DNA of 64,000 bases from Haloquadratum walsbyi J07HQW1 (GCA_000415965.1 KE356560.1:2103689-2167688), one strand, 5' to 3'. Positions 38,379 to 47,927 are shown, numbered from the stretch's first letter. Translations and numbers: made by a program. Notes: a model not told the origin generated them from the letters alone.

Positions 38379-39115
38379 ATAGCTCAGTTTGACCGAGCGT
38401 GGCAAAACTCTTTGTGAACCGGGTTTCACATCGCCATCAGAAAGTCATATTATGTGATATAACTTGCCACTCAAGACAAAACAAATCGTCTGTTGCTGTC
38501 ATGTGAACTACCCCTGCCTACTCAATCGCCGACGGCGACTTCCTTGAGCCAGTGGCTTCGCTCCTTACGGAAGGAAGTTCCTGCTTCGACAACGTGGTTT
38601 GCAGACAATTCATAGATCTAAATCTGGAACCGCTGTACAAGCTGCACGAGGCGACTGCCTCGGGGCTTTGATGTTGATGTGACCCCGAGGGTGAAGCCGA
38701 CACTCACTCCACATATCTGTAACATTTAGATCAGTTGGAGTTGACGACTGTGACGTAATGGTCAGTGTGTTTGGCTGAGAGTCCGATAACAAGGACGGTC
38801 AGACACCTCGTACCGTCCAACACAGATAGGGATGGGACGTTCCGAATCAACCGTCGCCTGTTGAGACTGGAACCTCTGTGAATCCATTCACACGGTGAGA
38901 ATGGGTTTGTAAGTTCTGTCGGAAAAGCAGGAAGCCCCGGGGTAGGTTCACCACGGAAGAGGTGCTGTCCAATCTATAGGAAAAAATGGTGGCTTTGTCG
39001 ATCAGGACTGTGTATGATCGTTGACAATATCTATTTATGCTCGGATTAATTGGGGTGCATCCGCTGATAGTAGCTATCTATGGGTTTTATCTAATGAGGA
39101 CGGTGACACAGCAAA
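38379..39115. other. Gap with dead TnpB-type tails
   Basis: This gap of about 740 bases has no supported gene. It contains a reverse-strand TnpB-type tail with the hairpin at 38658-38690. Further degraded sequence (38820-38960) includes VETGTSVNPFTR-like reading on the forward strand, similar to TnpB C-terminal tails. Confidence 0.4.
38519..38710 (-). pseudogene. C-terminal tail of a dead TnpB-type gene with hairpin
   Basis: On the reverse strand frames around the hairpin read LGVTSTSKPRGSRLVQ, then IYELSANHVVEAGTSF, and RKERSHWLKEVAVGD before a stop. The order fits the variable Pro/Arg/Glu-rich C-terminus of haloarchaeal OrfB proteins, as I recall them. The hairpin arms CCTCGGGG (38658-38665) and CCCCGAGG (38683-38690) are perfect. 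No zinc ribbon remains upstream. Confidence 0.45.
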
Positions 39116-39538
39116 TTATCGAAGAATCACAAAGAAAAGCCATCGTGTGGCAGTTACCGCAACAGTACCGGCGATGAGCACAACAATGACAAATGTGATC
39201 CCAGCCCCGCCCTCAAACAACGGCGTTGCTCGCAGTCCAAGCCCAATAATCGAAGCAGGAATCCACGCACGAATAGCAAGTGGAATCGCAGCTTTTGCTG
39301 ATTCTGCAGCACCAGCAGAGTATGCACCAATTAATGGGCTGACAGCCACCCATCCAATTAAAAATGGCAGTAGGGTTAGCCCCCACCCGATGGGGGCAGT
39401 TGAAAGATACTCAATCCCGTTGTGAAAGATGACACCAAGGGTAAGAACTGCAGATATCCCTAGAATGTCTCCAATCGCGAGTGGATACGCACCAGCATCG
39501 ATGCGTCGTGTGAGAAACGACTCCTCAGAATGTGCCAT
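39116..39538 (-). CDS. DUF3054 membrane protein
   Basis: This 140-residue protein has four predicted membrane helices (ILGISAVLTLGVIFHNGI, LTLLPFLIGWVAVSPLIGAY, LAIRAWIPASIIGLGLRATP, ITFVIVVLIAGTVAVTATRW). The segments HNGIEYL, IGWVAVSPLIGAYSAGA and LGLRATPLFEGGAG match the DUF3054 family. No function is established for the family. It is transcribed toward the element-rich gap. Confidence 0.75.
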   Translation of the reverse strand: MAHSEESFLTRRIDAGAYPLAIGDILGISAVLTLGVIFHNGIEYLSTAPIGWGLTLLPFLIGWVAVSPLIGAYSAGAAESAKAAIPLAIRAWIPASIIGLGLRATPLFEGGAGITFVIVVLIAGTVAVTATRWLFFVILR

Positions 39539-39911
39539 ATGATTAGATATAACGGGTGGTTAATGTCTTTCCCGGATTTATTATCTCTGTCTCACTCAGA
39601 CACAAATGTGAGTGAGCATGGACATTCAACATCTTCGAGGTGGAGTCTCCTTCCTCAAGGAGCGAACACGGTGAGCGAGTAGGGAGGAGTGGGATGTCGA
39701 CAACCACGTCAACTCCAGCCCCACCCGACGCTCAAGAGTAGCAATCTACATCAGAGATAATGAACACACCGCAGCAGAGTAGCTCACTCGGGTATATCGA
39801 GTACAGGAGTGCCATTATCGATCTCACGAAGATATATGATTGCAATCGAGATCGAGACCGAGACCGAGACCGAGTTCACTGGATAGCGACAATCCATACA
39901 GGAGATAGTCG
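39539..39911. other. Gap with TnpB-type tail and a hexamer repeat
   Basis: No gene is supported. The segment 39648-39699 (CTTCCTCAAGGAGCGAACAC and GGTGAGCGAGTAGG) resembles the coding end of haloarchaeal TnpB genes (FLKERT, then VSE and a stop). GAGATCGAGACCGAGACCGA begins a hexamer tract at 39848-39874. Confidence 0.35.
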
Positions 39912-40499
39912 CTATTTTACCCGACCGACAATGACGTACTCAAATCCCTCATCAACCAGGTATGCTTTCATTGCAGCTGAGTGCAATTCATCATATAACT
40001 CAGCGGGAGTCCAGAATGTCGATGAAAATCCAATTCGATGCTCAGCCCACCGAAGTGCTTGTCCGAGAATGGTCGTTGGATCAAACTCCTGGATGATCAC
40101 AATCCCACCTGGGGCGACAACACGAGTAAGCTCTGTGAGTGCACGTTTCGGAGTCGGAATATGATGAAGCGCATCAACAATCACAGCAGCATCAACAGCA
40201 TCGGTTGCTACTGGGAGACGTCTGCCATCGCCAGCAACGACGGAGTGTCCGTCTGCAGCAGCATATGTGAGCATCTGCATAGAAATATCGATAACCACCG
40301 TATCGATTCCAAGCGTCTGCAATCCTGTAGCAGCTCGTCCGGTTCCACCCCCGACATCAAGGACACGGTTGATTGGTCGGTTCGCAACGACAAATGCATC
40401 CGTGATTGAATCCGTCGGTGCTGATGGCATGACGTTGGCATAAATCCGTGCGATGCGATCGAAGAATCTGACATCACCAGGACCGTATCGACCTGACAC
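39912..40499 (-). CDS. SAM-dependent methyltransferase, UbiE-like
   Basis: This 195-residue class I methyltransferase has motif I RVLDVGGGTGRAATGL (about 45-60), an acidic end of strand 2 (VVIDISMQML), GDGRRLPVATDAVDAAVIVD (about 90-109) and the post-motif segment LTRVVAPGGIVIIQEFDP. The start MSGRYGPGDVRFFDRIARIY fits UbiE/COQ5-like haloarchaeal proteins. The substrate is unknown; quinone or lipid methylation is possible. Confidence 0.78.
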   Translation of the reverse strand: MSGRYGPGDVRFFDRIARIYANVMPSAPTDSITDAFVVANRPINRVLDVGGGTGRAATGLQTLGIDTVVIDISMQMLTYAAADGHSVVAGDGRRLPVATDAVDAAVIVDALHHIPTPKRALTELTRVVAPGGIVIIQEFDPTTILGQALRWAEHRIGFSSTFWTPAELYDELHSAAMKAYLVDEGFEYVIVGRVK

Positions 40500-40983
40500 A
40501 GTCTGATTGTGTGGATGCTGTATACATGTCTCTTGGTGTGACTGCGAGCATGAGCCCGAAGCCGACTGACCGGCGGATCAAATTATCATTGTAGCCATAT
40601 GTGATATTGCATATGTTGTCGTTGTATGTTCAATCTCTGTGCGACACGTCGGAGGTGCATACCCGCTGATTGCTGTTAGATTCATCTGCGTCTATATATT
40701 CGAAGGATAGTTTGAGTGCTCCACGCGAGAGGCAAGCAAATAATGTCGATGAAAACTGTCGCTTCGATATCGGTGAGTAAGAATCGATGCTGAGATAGTA
40801 TCTATCAGATCATATTGGTAGTTGTCGACACACATCTCAGACACACCAATGAGCAGACGAGCAACGCTGTCCATCTCCCATCGCCCACCCGTGGCAGCGA
40901 AAATGATTGAATGAGTGGGTTCTGTGAAAACATATCAGTATGATAACCGACGAACTCTTTCGGTTGAGTTACAGTATTACCGT
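40500..40983. other. Divergent intergenic region
   Basis: About 480 bases separate divergent genes. A 60-codon reverse frame (40692-40874) lacks coding character. I see no repeat or RNA. Confidence 0.35.
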
Positions 40984-41691
40984 ATGGAGTTCACCGTGCT
41001 TGGGTGGCCCCCGGAAGCACCGACACTCCGACTTGATTATCGGTCATTTGCATATGCAGGAAAATTCGTCCTCTCATCAGTCGGGAAAGCAGTTCTCAGA
41101 ACCGAGGAATCATCTCGGAGTCCGACACCCACATCATCCAAGGCGGACACATATATCGACTCAAATGAGTCAGCGCAGGACCAGTCAGTGCACACAGATA
41201 CTAATGCTGATGCTGGTGCCGATACTGAGTCAGACCCATATGATCGTTCGGTGCTTGCAGCGCTTTCATTTAGCGCTGACCGAACAGATGACACAACGCT
41301 GTGTTATCGTTATGTGAGTGTTCGGGCGGACAAACGTGGCAATGGACTTGGACCACATCTGGCAGCAGCACTCACTCCGCATGCTGTTGACCGAGGATAT
41401 GACCGTCTTCGAATCGCTGTGAATAATCCATTCGCGTATGAGGCAATGTATCGGGCTGGATTCGCCTGGACGGGTCGTGAGACTGGTATTGCAGAGTTAG
41501 TGCTTGAGCGACCTGCTGAGACCCCAGCGTCAACGACATATGAACAGTATCAATCTGGGCTCGATATATATCGTAATCGTGATTACGATGGTCCAGAATC
41601 AACGTTTTTAGCTAATCGACAGGGCAGTGACCCACCAGAGTTGCATACCGCAGTTGATGCCGACTCACCACCGCGGCGGTCACAGTCGTAG
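40984..41691 (+). CDS. GNAT family N-acetyltransferase
   Basis: This encodes 235 residues from the ATG at 40984 (MEFTVLGWPPEAPTLRLDYR); the frame is open to 40915, but the shorter start fits better. The acetyl-CoA loop is RADKRGNGLGPHLAAAL (RxxGxG type), after the strand CYRYVSVR and followed by YDRLRIAVNNPFAYEAMYRA GFAW. An acidic, hexamer-encoded insertion (HTDTNADAGADTESD, near 72-86) sits between the first strands. The acceptor substrate is unknown. No operon partner is present. Confidence 0.72.
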   Translation: MEFTVLGWPPEAPTLRLDYRSFAYAGKFVLSSVGKAVLRTEESSRSPTPTSSKADTYIDSNESAQDQSVHTDTNADAGADTESDPYDRSVLAALSFSADRTDDTTLCYRYVSVRADKRGNGLGPHLAAALTPHAVDRGYDRLRIAVNNPFAYEAMYRAGFAWTGRETGIAELVLERPAETPASTTYEQYQSGLDIYRNRDYDGPESTFLANRQGSDPPELHTAVDADSPPRRSQS

Positions 41692-42035
41692 TCATACGTA
41701 ACTGACATGTTTTTTTCATACTGATGTGTCTCAGTCATCTGAACATCATATTGCGTATCTGTTATTATGAGTATTCATGCTCATCTTTCTTAGATGGGTC
41801 CGTTCATTTACTGCGCTACGCAGTGAGAGCGGGAGTCCACTGAGAAGCCTCGGGGCTTTGATGTTGATGTTGATGTTGATGATTTGATGTTGATGTGACC
41901 CCGAGGCAGTCGACCACCGGACGTTGTGGTGGTTATATCATCATTACAGAGATACATGACGAGCATCGATGAATTATCTAAGCAATAATCGAAAGACCGA
42001 CACTGGTTAGTCTGTGTCAATCAATAATAGTGTTA
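41692..42035. other. Intergenic with expanded hairpin element
   Basis: This 344-base spacer upstream of fen1 contains the hairpin copy at 41847-41907 and must include the fen1 promoter. No gene is supported. Confidence 0.35.
41847..41907 (-). repeat. Hairpin family copy with expanded GTTGAT loop
   Basis: Perfect 9-bp arms GCCTCGGGG (41847-41855) and CCCCGAGGC (41899-41907) enclose a loop made of GTTGAT units with a GATTT interruption. The 38.7 kb copy has the same arms and only one such unit, so this copy has gained repeat units. It is likely a tail of a dead TnpB-type element. Confidence 0.55.
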
Positions 42036-43016
42036 ATGGGAAATGCAGCGTTGCGGCAATTGGCGGCGCTTGAGTCAGTTGCTTTCGATGAGATTTCCGG
42101 GAGCACCGTCGCCGTTGACGCACACAATTGGCTCTATCGATATCTCACAACAACGGTCAAATTCACCCGTGAGACAGCGTACACAACCGAGTCAGGAGCT
42201 GAAGTAGCAAATCTAATTGGAATTGTCCAGGGGCTTCCAAAATTCTTCGAACATGATCTCACACCGGTGTTCGTGTTTGATGGGGGAGCAACTGAGCTCA
42301 AAGATGCAGAAATACAAAAGCGTCAGGTCGCCCGTGAGGAGGCTGTTGAACTGCAGGCAGCCGCCGAAGAGCGGGGTGATGAACTTGCGGCGTCTCGACT
42401 TGAGGCACGCACGCAGCGACTCACCGAAACAATTCATGAGACGACACGGGGGTTGCTCGACCGACTTGACGTTCCAACCGTCGAAGCTCCCGCTGAGGGG
42501 GAAGCACAGGCAGCAGAAATGGCTATCCGCGGTGATGTTGATTACGTTGGCAGTGAAGATTATGATACACTCTTATTCGGTGCACCGTACACGCTTCGAC
42601 AACTCACATCAAAGGGTGATCCTGAATTGATGGATCTCCAGACAACACTCAAAAACAACGATCTGACCCGAGAGCAATTAGTTGATGTTGCAATCCTGTG
42701 TGGAACCGATTTTAATGACGGTGTCTCGGGGATTGGTCCCGCAACCGCGATATCAGCAATCACCGATCATGGCAACCTCTGGAGTGTTCTGGATGCCCGC
42801 GATGAATTTATTCAGCATGCTGATCGTGTCCGATCATTATTCTTAGACCCACCAGTAACAGACGAGTATACACTCCATACAGACATAAATCCAGATATGG
42901 ACGCCGCGCGATCATACGTCATTGATGACTGGGAAATCCCGGCTGATGAAGTTGACCGTGGATTTGAGCGTATCGAAACGTCGGTTGTGCAAACTGGTCT
43001 TGACGAGTGGGTCTAA
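42036..43016 (+). CDS. fen: Flap endonuclease 1
   Basis: This 326-residue structure-specific nuclease starts at the ATG at 42036 ([20 protein letters not shown]). It processes 5' flaps at Okazaki fragments and in repair. Catalytic acids are visible: Asp28 ([13 protein letters not shown]), Asp in [12 protein letters not shown], the Glu pair in [26 protein letters not shown], and [12 protein letters not shown] with the helix-hairpin-helix [11 protein letters not shown]. The C-terminal QTGLDEWV resembles a PCNA-interacting motif. A GTG at 42030 is also in frame. Confidence 0.95.
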   Translation: MGNAALRQLAALESVAFDEISGSTVAVDAHNWLYRYLTTTVKFTRETAYTTESGAEVANLIGIVQGLPKFFEHDLTPVFVFDGGATELKDAEIQKRQVAREEAVELQAAAEERGDELAASRLEARTQRLTETIHETTRGLLDRLDVPTVEAPAEGEAQAAEMAIRGDVDYVGSEDYDTLLFGAPYTLRQLTSKGDPELMDLQTTLKNNDLTREQLVDVAILCGTDFNDGVSGIGPATAISAITDHGNLWSVLDARDEFIQHADRVRSLFLDPPVTDEYTLHTDINPDMDAARSYVIDDWEIPADEVDRGFERIETSVVQTGLDEWV

Positions 43017-43128
43017 CTGAGAGTTCCCTCCGCATACATGGAAGGATAATCGAATCGAAACGCACCCAAAAGTAAATACAACGTCCTGAGACGCGCGGCG
43101 TCACTCACCTGCAGATACTCATTGAGTA

Positions 43129-43221
43129 TCACCCGGCGGCAAACGCGACGATAACGCCAAGAATCAATATCCCAATGAGTAACGCCGTTGCCCAGAACAT
43201 GAATCGATCCGCGCCATTCAC
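43129..43221 (-). CDS. Possible small single-span membrane peptide
   Basis: A reverse-strand frame from the GTG at 43221 encodes 30 residues, NGADRFMFWATALLIGILIL then GVIVAFAAG. It has one clear membrane helix and a short polar start. Short one-helix proteins of this kind are common in haloarchaea. A TTG at 43227 would add two residues. It lies between fen1 and a membrane-protein pair. The call rests only on hydrophobicity and position. Confidence 0.35.
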   Translation of the reverse strand: MNGADRFMFWATALLIGILILGVIVAFAAG

Positions 43222-43323
43222 TAACAACTATATTCCTGCCAGTGGCTTCAATCTCGCGGGTATACATATTGGGTTCTTTTCCGTCAGCATAACCGAAGGA
43301 GATGATCAAATTGCATATATGAG

Positions 43324-44046
43324 TTAAATCCGACGCAGTCCTGCATGTATTAATAACCCAACCGGAATAAATAAAAATGGACCAACCGCGATCGTGAACC
43401 CAATCGCAGTAAGTGGTGCTACCTTTTCAGAAAAGTACATTCCGATAGGAACAACAAGAAACGAGAGTGCGAGTGCGGTTGCAGCGCCCATCACAGCCAA
43501 ATCGCGATCGGGTCGGTCCGTCTGGGTAACCGGAAGGTCAAGCGTCTCAACTGCTGTTTCAATGTTGCTTACTGGACCAAACTGTATGTCTCGATCAATC
43601 TTGTCAACAGTGATATCGAGCGTGCCAGTATCAAGAAGACGGTCGGAAACCGCATTTTTCACCTCAAACTCGGCTGTCTGCACCGGTGCAATCCACTGTG
43701 GAGCATCTAAGACAGTATCATATGCAACAATCGACTCACCACGCCGTTGATACTCGATTGTTCCATACCGCAGATAAAAACTCAACACTTGGGCACCGAA
43801 GACCGCAAGTGGAGTCATCATCGCAACACCGATGAGTAACGGGTCCCCGATGATGACAGCAACCGCAGGAACCACGAGCGAACCAACACCGAACCGATTG
43901 AAAACTCCCAGAATAATCGTCCAGATTGATCCTAAAAGCACCGCACGTCTGTCAGTGTTCACCCGTGCGCTCACCTCCGCATCAGGGAGCGTTAGTTCTG
44001 GTTGCGGCTCGATTTCATCCTCGTCACTGCGGGACATCTCAACCAC
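43324..44046 (-). CDS. Membrane protein with possible PH-like domain
   Basis: This 240-residue protein has an acidic N-terminus and two adjacent membrane helices around 38-90 (VLLGSIWTIILGVFNRFGVG, MMTPLAVFGAQVLSFYLRYG). A soluble beta-rich part follows (about 95-185, YRRGESIVAYDTVLDAPQW style), and then two further helices near the end (AVMGAATALALSFLVVPIGM, IGFTIAVGPFLFIPVGLLIH). The strand-rich middle between helix pairs recalls bacterial PH-domain membrane proteins; that is inference. It overlaps the end of the upstream gene by 55 bases, so the two are cotranscribed. Confidence 0.6.
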   Translation of the reverse strand: MVEMSRSDEDEIEPQPELTLPDAEVSARVNTDRRAVLLGSIWTIILGVFNRFGVGSLVVPAVAVIIGDPLLIGVAMMTPLAVFGAQVLSFYLRYGTIEYQRRGESIVAYDTVLDAPQWIAPVQTAEFEVKNAVSDRLLDTGTLDITVDKIDRDIQFGPVSNIETAVETLDLPVTQTDRPDRDLAVMGAATALALSFLVVPIGMYFSEKVAPLTAIGFTIAVGPFLFIPVGLLIHAGLRRI

Positions 44047-44753
44047 ACGCGGGTGATCTGTTGATGAATGAAATCAGGCAACCCTGCGAGGATTGACGTC
44101 TCAACATGTTCAGCATAAAATCGACGCACCGAAATGATTGCTTTTATGATAACAATAAGAAAAACTAATACACCACCGGTTGCACTGTCTCCAGCAGTAC
44201 TGAGAATGCCAACAGAGAGAACGACTGCGGAAAACTGCGCTGGTGTCTGAACGATTGCTTGTGCAGAAACATCCGCATACTCATTGTCACCGATATACTC
44301 GGTGATAAATTCAAATACCTGCATACCGACTAACGCCGCAATACTCAGAAGGATATCAACTGAAAATATGAATTCAGACTGCCCAAACCACAAATACAGG
44401 ACACTTGGAGGAGCACCAACTGATATCCAGAATCCAAGTATTGTGAGTGCAAATGGAATATTTCGAGGGTAGATTGGTGGCCATCCATTAAATAACTGGA
44501 GTCCCCCTCGTTTTGCGCGAAGTTCATGGAGCGGTTCCATTTTGGTCTGCAGTCCCGGCGATCCCTGCTCAGCGAAGAGTGATTTTGTGGCAGCGATGAG
44601 AACGGTCATCACTGCCTCAACCCAATAGATAAGTAAAATTGCCCGAAGATTCCACTCACCGACGGCAATCCCGATCAATGGGAGCAGGTTCACAATCAGA
44701 ACACCCAAACCGCCGAACACAATCGTTGAGACTGAAAGAAACCGATTGCGCAT
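43992..44753 (-). CDS. DUF6498-type membrane protein
   Basis: This 253-residue protein has about six membrane helices. The early segment ILLIYWVEAVMTVLIAATKS is the hallmark of the DUF6498 family as I recall it. Later helices include FALTILGFWISVGAPPSVLY and GGVLVFLIVIIKAIISVRR. The last 15 residues (WLRCPAVTRMKSSRNQN) are unlike membrane-protein C-termini and lie within the 55-base overlap with the next gene. The natural end may have been near the next start codon, before a late shift. No function is established. Confidence 0.65.
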   Translation of the reverse strand: MRNRFLSVSTIVFGGLGVLIVNLLPLIGIAVGEWNLRAILLIYWVEAVMTVLIAATKSLFAEQGSPGLQTKMEPLHELRAKRGGLQLFNGWPPIYPRNIPFALTILGFWISVGAPPSVLYLWFGQSEFIFSVDILLSIAALVGMQVFEFITEYIGDNEYADVSAQAIVQTPAQFSAVVLSVGILSTAGDSATGGVLVFLIVIIKAIISVRRFYAEHVETSILAGLPDFIHQQITRVWLRCPAVTRMKSSRNQN

Positions 44754-45333
44754 AGAGAGAGGTACTCACTCGATTGGTTCAAATGTATGTAATCTCTTGG
44801 TTGACTCTCAGAGAATGAAACACTGCCATACATTCAATTGTTGAGACCGAAAGAAACTGTTCTCAGAGGTATTACATATCTATATCGATCCAGAGATACC
44901 TCCGGGATCCCTTCCTGCCCGAATGTCAACCATCCTCATCAGTCGGTGGCACTCTGAGCCCACGCTCAGTTCATCTGGAACATCTGTTTCTGTGTTCCGC
45001 TTCATCTTTAATAAGAAAATCACAGCACGGATAACTGATCAGTATCTGTAGACAGGCGTGCAGATATGACCATTCAGTATCGGATATCCACGCTGACACG
45101 CAGACAATAATTGATGAACAGCAGTGTCGGATTTCTGCTCGCACCGGAGACGGGGTTTTTGTTTGGTGTGTTATCATCAGGCAAGTTGAATGTCTGATAA
45201 AATAAATTTGATATAACATCGTTTTATGAGAAATCGCATCACACACGCGTTATCTGCGTGATTTCTCAGATACACATGGTTATCCATGATGAATACGCCA
45301 TACATCTGACAAACACAAGTTACTGGAGATACT
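44754..45333. other. Gap with a dispersed repeat copy
   Basis: This gap of about 580 bases has no supported gene apart from the repeat at 44944-45020 described separately. It is divergent between the DUF6498 gene and a small zinc-finger gene. Confidence 0.35.
44944..45020. repeat. Dispersed repeat, copy 1
   Basis: This segment shares CGGTGGCACTCTGAGC, CAGTTCAT, TGGAACA and GTGTTCCGCTTCAT with 53455-53557 in the same order. GGAACA and TGTTCC form a short hairpin. On the reverse strand both copies begin with ATGAAGCGGAACAC and can be read MKRNT-x-T-x-VP-x-EL, so a decayed short gene or an element end are both possible. Confidence 0.5.
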
Positions 45334-45570
45334 ATGAATAGATACGAGATGACAACAACGACAGCAGGCCGCGACCCAACGAGACGCCCGCAGATGTGTC
45401 ATTGCTGTGGGAGCGAAGCAATAAGCATCGTTTATACAGAAGGGGGAACCGATGCTGGTACCTTTGAAGAACAGTGGCAGTGTGGTGAGTGCAACGCAAA
45501 GGGGTGGATCAAGGGAAATGCAGCCGATGACCCGACACAGTGGCAACATAAGGGCGCACTTTTTCGATAA
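45334..45570 (+). CDS. Small zinc-finger protein
   Basis: This 78-residue protein has two metal-binding pairs, CHCC (MCHCCGSEAISIVY) and CGEC (WQCGECNAKGWIKG), spaced about 28 residues apart. This is a single zinc ribbon with acidic and Gly-rich loops. An internal Met at residue 6 could be the true start. It belongs with the haloarchaeal small zinc-finger proteins; function unknown. It stands alone before a (TTTGA) repeat. Confidence 0.65.
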   Translation: MNRYEMTTTTAGRDPTRRPQMCHCCGSEAISIVYTEGGTDAGTFEEQWQCGECNAKGWIKGNAADDPTQWQHKGALFR

Positions 45571-45620
45571 AAATCACACTCAGGTACTCAGGTTGAGAGA
45601 AGTATCTGACCGCATCTTCA

Positions 45621-45645
45621 TTTGATTTGATTTGATTTGATTTGA
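45621..45645. repeat. (TTTGA)5 tandem repeat
   Basis: Five perfect copies of the pentamer TTTGA lie in the spacer between the zinc-finger gene and the DUF3179 gene. Unlike most other microsatellites in the window, the unit is not a multiple of three. Confidence 0.7.
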
Positions 45646-45791
45646 GTCAAGGCTGGTCTCAGATAACCCATCGAGTGGGGCATTGTTGTCCATCAACACG
45701 TTATCTTGCGTGATGACTCCTCCATGTTGTGTATTGACGTTACACAGACGCCGGGGCATTAACTCGGTACACCCCATATGATTGATAAGAT

Positions 45792-46951
45792 ATGCCCGCA
45801 CGACGTCATTTCCTCGCAAGCGCTAGCACTGCTGCTGTTGCAGCACTCACCGCTGGATGCTCTGGTCGTATCAGCGGGGGTGAGTCAGATACTCCCGAAC
45901 AAGCATCACAGCAATCACGTACCGCAACGGCGACAGACACAGATATAGATACAGACATAGACGCATACCTGCCGACGCGCGAAAATACTCTTTCGCTTCC
46001 GCTGTCGCCATCAGCACTCCGTGAGGCAGCACAATCAGGAGGACCGGAGAAAGATGGAATTCCTTCAATCGATAATCCGACGTTCGTTTCGAGCGATGAA
46101 ACTGAGATACTCGACCCAGGTGACCCAGTCTTCGGGGTCGTTCATAACGGAATTGTCAGAGCGTATCCACAAGCAATTCTCGTACTTCATGAGATTGTTA
46201 ATGATACATTTGGTGATGCGAACATCACGGTAACGTACTGCCCGCTGACCGGAACTGCCCAGGGGTTTAGACGTGGTGAGACGACATTTGGTGTCTCAGG
46301 ACGATTAATTAACAATAATCTCGTCATGTATGACCGTGCGACCGAAACATGGTGGCCACAAATGCTTGCAACAGCAATTCCAGGACCATGGAATGAGTCG
46401 CCGACGATTCGCTCGCTGACTCCGATTCGAGTGACATGGACGACATGGAAGCAATGGAAGCAGCAGCATCCCGAGACACGCGTGCTTTCAACAGAGACTG
46501 GATATGCGAAAAATTACGGTCGGGATCCATACGGATCATACAATCCCCTTCGCGGATACTACGCAGATGAGCGGTTGTTGTTCCCAGCACTCCATCAAGA
46601 TGATCGGTATCCAAAGAAGACAATTGTACATGGAGCACGGACGCCGAATGGCGCCGCTGCGTTTCATAAAGAAAGTCTTCGTCGAGCGGGCGTCCTTTCA
46701 GGGACGATTGATGAACTGTCTGTCATCGCTGTTTATGACCCAGAGCTTGACACCGGATACGTGTATGAGAATCCAGCGGACATGACATTTACACTCGAGC
46801 GAAAAGACAGGGACAGGGACAGATTATCGCGCCGGATGGAACCGAATATGATCCATCATCACTGCCGCTCACACGCGTGTACAGTTTCGATGCAATGTGG
46901 TTTGCATGGGCAGGATACTATCCAGAAACTGCGGTGTATGCTGATGACTGA
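45792..46951 (+). pseudogene. DUF3179 lipoprotein, frameshifted near the end
   Basis: The N-terminus MPARRHFLASASTAAVAALT followed by AGC (Cys23) is a Tat-type signal with a lipobox. An Asp/Thr repeat (TDTDIDTDIDAY) leads to the DUF3179 domain, with DPVFGVVHNGIVRAYPQAIL. The segments VTYCPLTGTAQGFRR and NNLVMYDRATETWWPQMLA follow, then YAKNYGRDPYGSYNPLRGYY. After LERKDRDRDR the frame is lost at a GACAGG hexamer tract (46805-46822). The true C-terminus continues in another frame: IIAPDGTEYDPSSLPLTRVY and MWFAWAGYYPETAVYADD, ending at 46951. One base is missing. The protein is probably anchored outside the membrane; its function is unknown. A sequencing error is possible. Confidence 0.72.
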
Positions 46952-47591
46952 ACGCTCACACGAGCAATCGAGGGACAAAACAGACACAACAGACACAAAC
47001 AGACGATGGCAAAAGGCTCTCTCAGTCATCGACTCGGTGCTACGATGGATCTTGACTGCGATATCTGCCATTCGTCAGCAGCGTCAATTAGGGCTACTTG
47101 CTGGCATTGTTGGAAGTGTCTATTTTGGCGTCTATCTCTGGGGCATTGGGCATCTTGCGCCCGGACTTGGCGGGTGGGGACTCACGATTGTTTCTGATCC
47201 TTTTGCGACGTTTACCACACCCGCACTTGGACCGTTTTCATATCGCCCCATCGCTCGGATACAGATTGGAGCACTCACGTATTTATTCTCACTCAATTCG
47301 ATTATTGGACTCGCGCTTGCGATGCTCGTTGGGATGAATGTTGCAGGATCAGTGCTACTGTGGCGTCGACCGACTGCATGCGGATTGCACGGGGCATCAG
47401 GCGGGATCCTCGCTGGAATCCCTGGGCTTATTTCAGGAACGGCATGTTGTGGACCAATTATTCTTCTTGTGATCGGAGTGCAAGCATCCGGGGTTATCAT
47501 CACAGCATTTGAATTGCTTGTCCCAGCCGCAGTTGTGATACTTGTCGCATCGTTAGTTATGATCGGACGGCGAATTGAGCGGATATCGTGA
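46944..47591 (+). CDS. Membrane protein overlapping the DUF3179 gene
   Basis: Because the DUF3179 frame is broken, this gene appears fused to it, but its own ATG at 46944 overlaps the DUF3179 stop by eight bases (ATGACTGA). It encodes 215 residues with a charged start (MTERSHEQSRDKTDTTDTNR) and about five membrane helices (LGLLAGIVGSVYFGVYLWGI, IGLALAMLVGMNVAGSVLLW, AGIPGLISGTACCGPIILLV, LLVPAAVVILVASLVMIGRR). A conserved-looking CGLHGASGG and ACCGP pair of cysteine motifs is present. No family is recognised. Coupling suggests it works with the DUF3179 lipoprotein. Confidence 0.65.
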   Translation: MTERSHEQSRDKTDTTDTNRRWQKALSVIDSVLRWILTAISAIRQQRQLGLLAGIVGSVYFGVYLWGIGHLAPGLGGWGLTIVSDPFATFTTPALGPFSYRPIARIQIGALTYLFSLNSIIGLALAMLVGMNVAGSVLLWRRPTACGLHGASGGILAGIPGLISGTACCGPIILLVIGVQASGVIITAFELLVPAAVVILVASLVMIGRRIERIS

Positions 47592-47927
47592 GCCATCACA
47601 GATACATTATCAGCCACCCGGCTAAGTGAGCGAACCAAATCCAATTTTCTCTCCAATTCTCTTGAGATGTGCTCTCTCAGCATGTCACCCGCGATCGAGA
47701 TTCGCTCAGTCTGACCGAGAGGACTGTCGTCTCATGAGTGAATATTCACTGAGAGTATTCGTTGTCGACACAGTGAGTTCCATGAATCGAGACTGATTGG
47801 CGCGGAGCCACCAAACTGGCATCAGGCATCGACCGTTCAAATTCTGATGAGCGCGGTTATGCAAACAGACACATCTATCGGGCTCATTATGCTACTGCTG
47901 TGATGAGAAAATAATCGGGGTGAGCCT
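47592..47927. other. Convergent intergenic region
   Basis: This 336-base spacer separates the membrane-protein gene from a reverse-strand zinc-finger gene. Only a weak inverted repeat around GAATATTC and GTATTC (47741-47760) is seen. Confidence 0.3.

Noticed and set aside
21226-41907. CRISPR array
   Set aside because: The hairpin copies are isolated by many kilobases and differ in loop length; no regularly spaced repeats or cas genes occur.
47132-47683. A 183-codon frame antisense to the membrane-protein gene after DUF3179
   Set aside because: It is the shadow of a convincing five-helix protein; the Pro/Ile/Ser pattern follows from the opposite strand.
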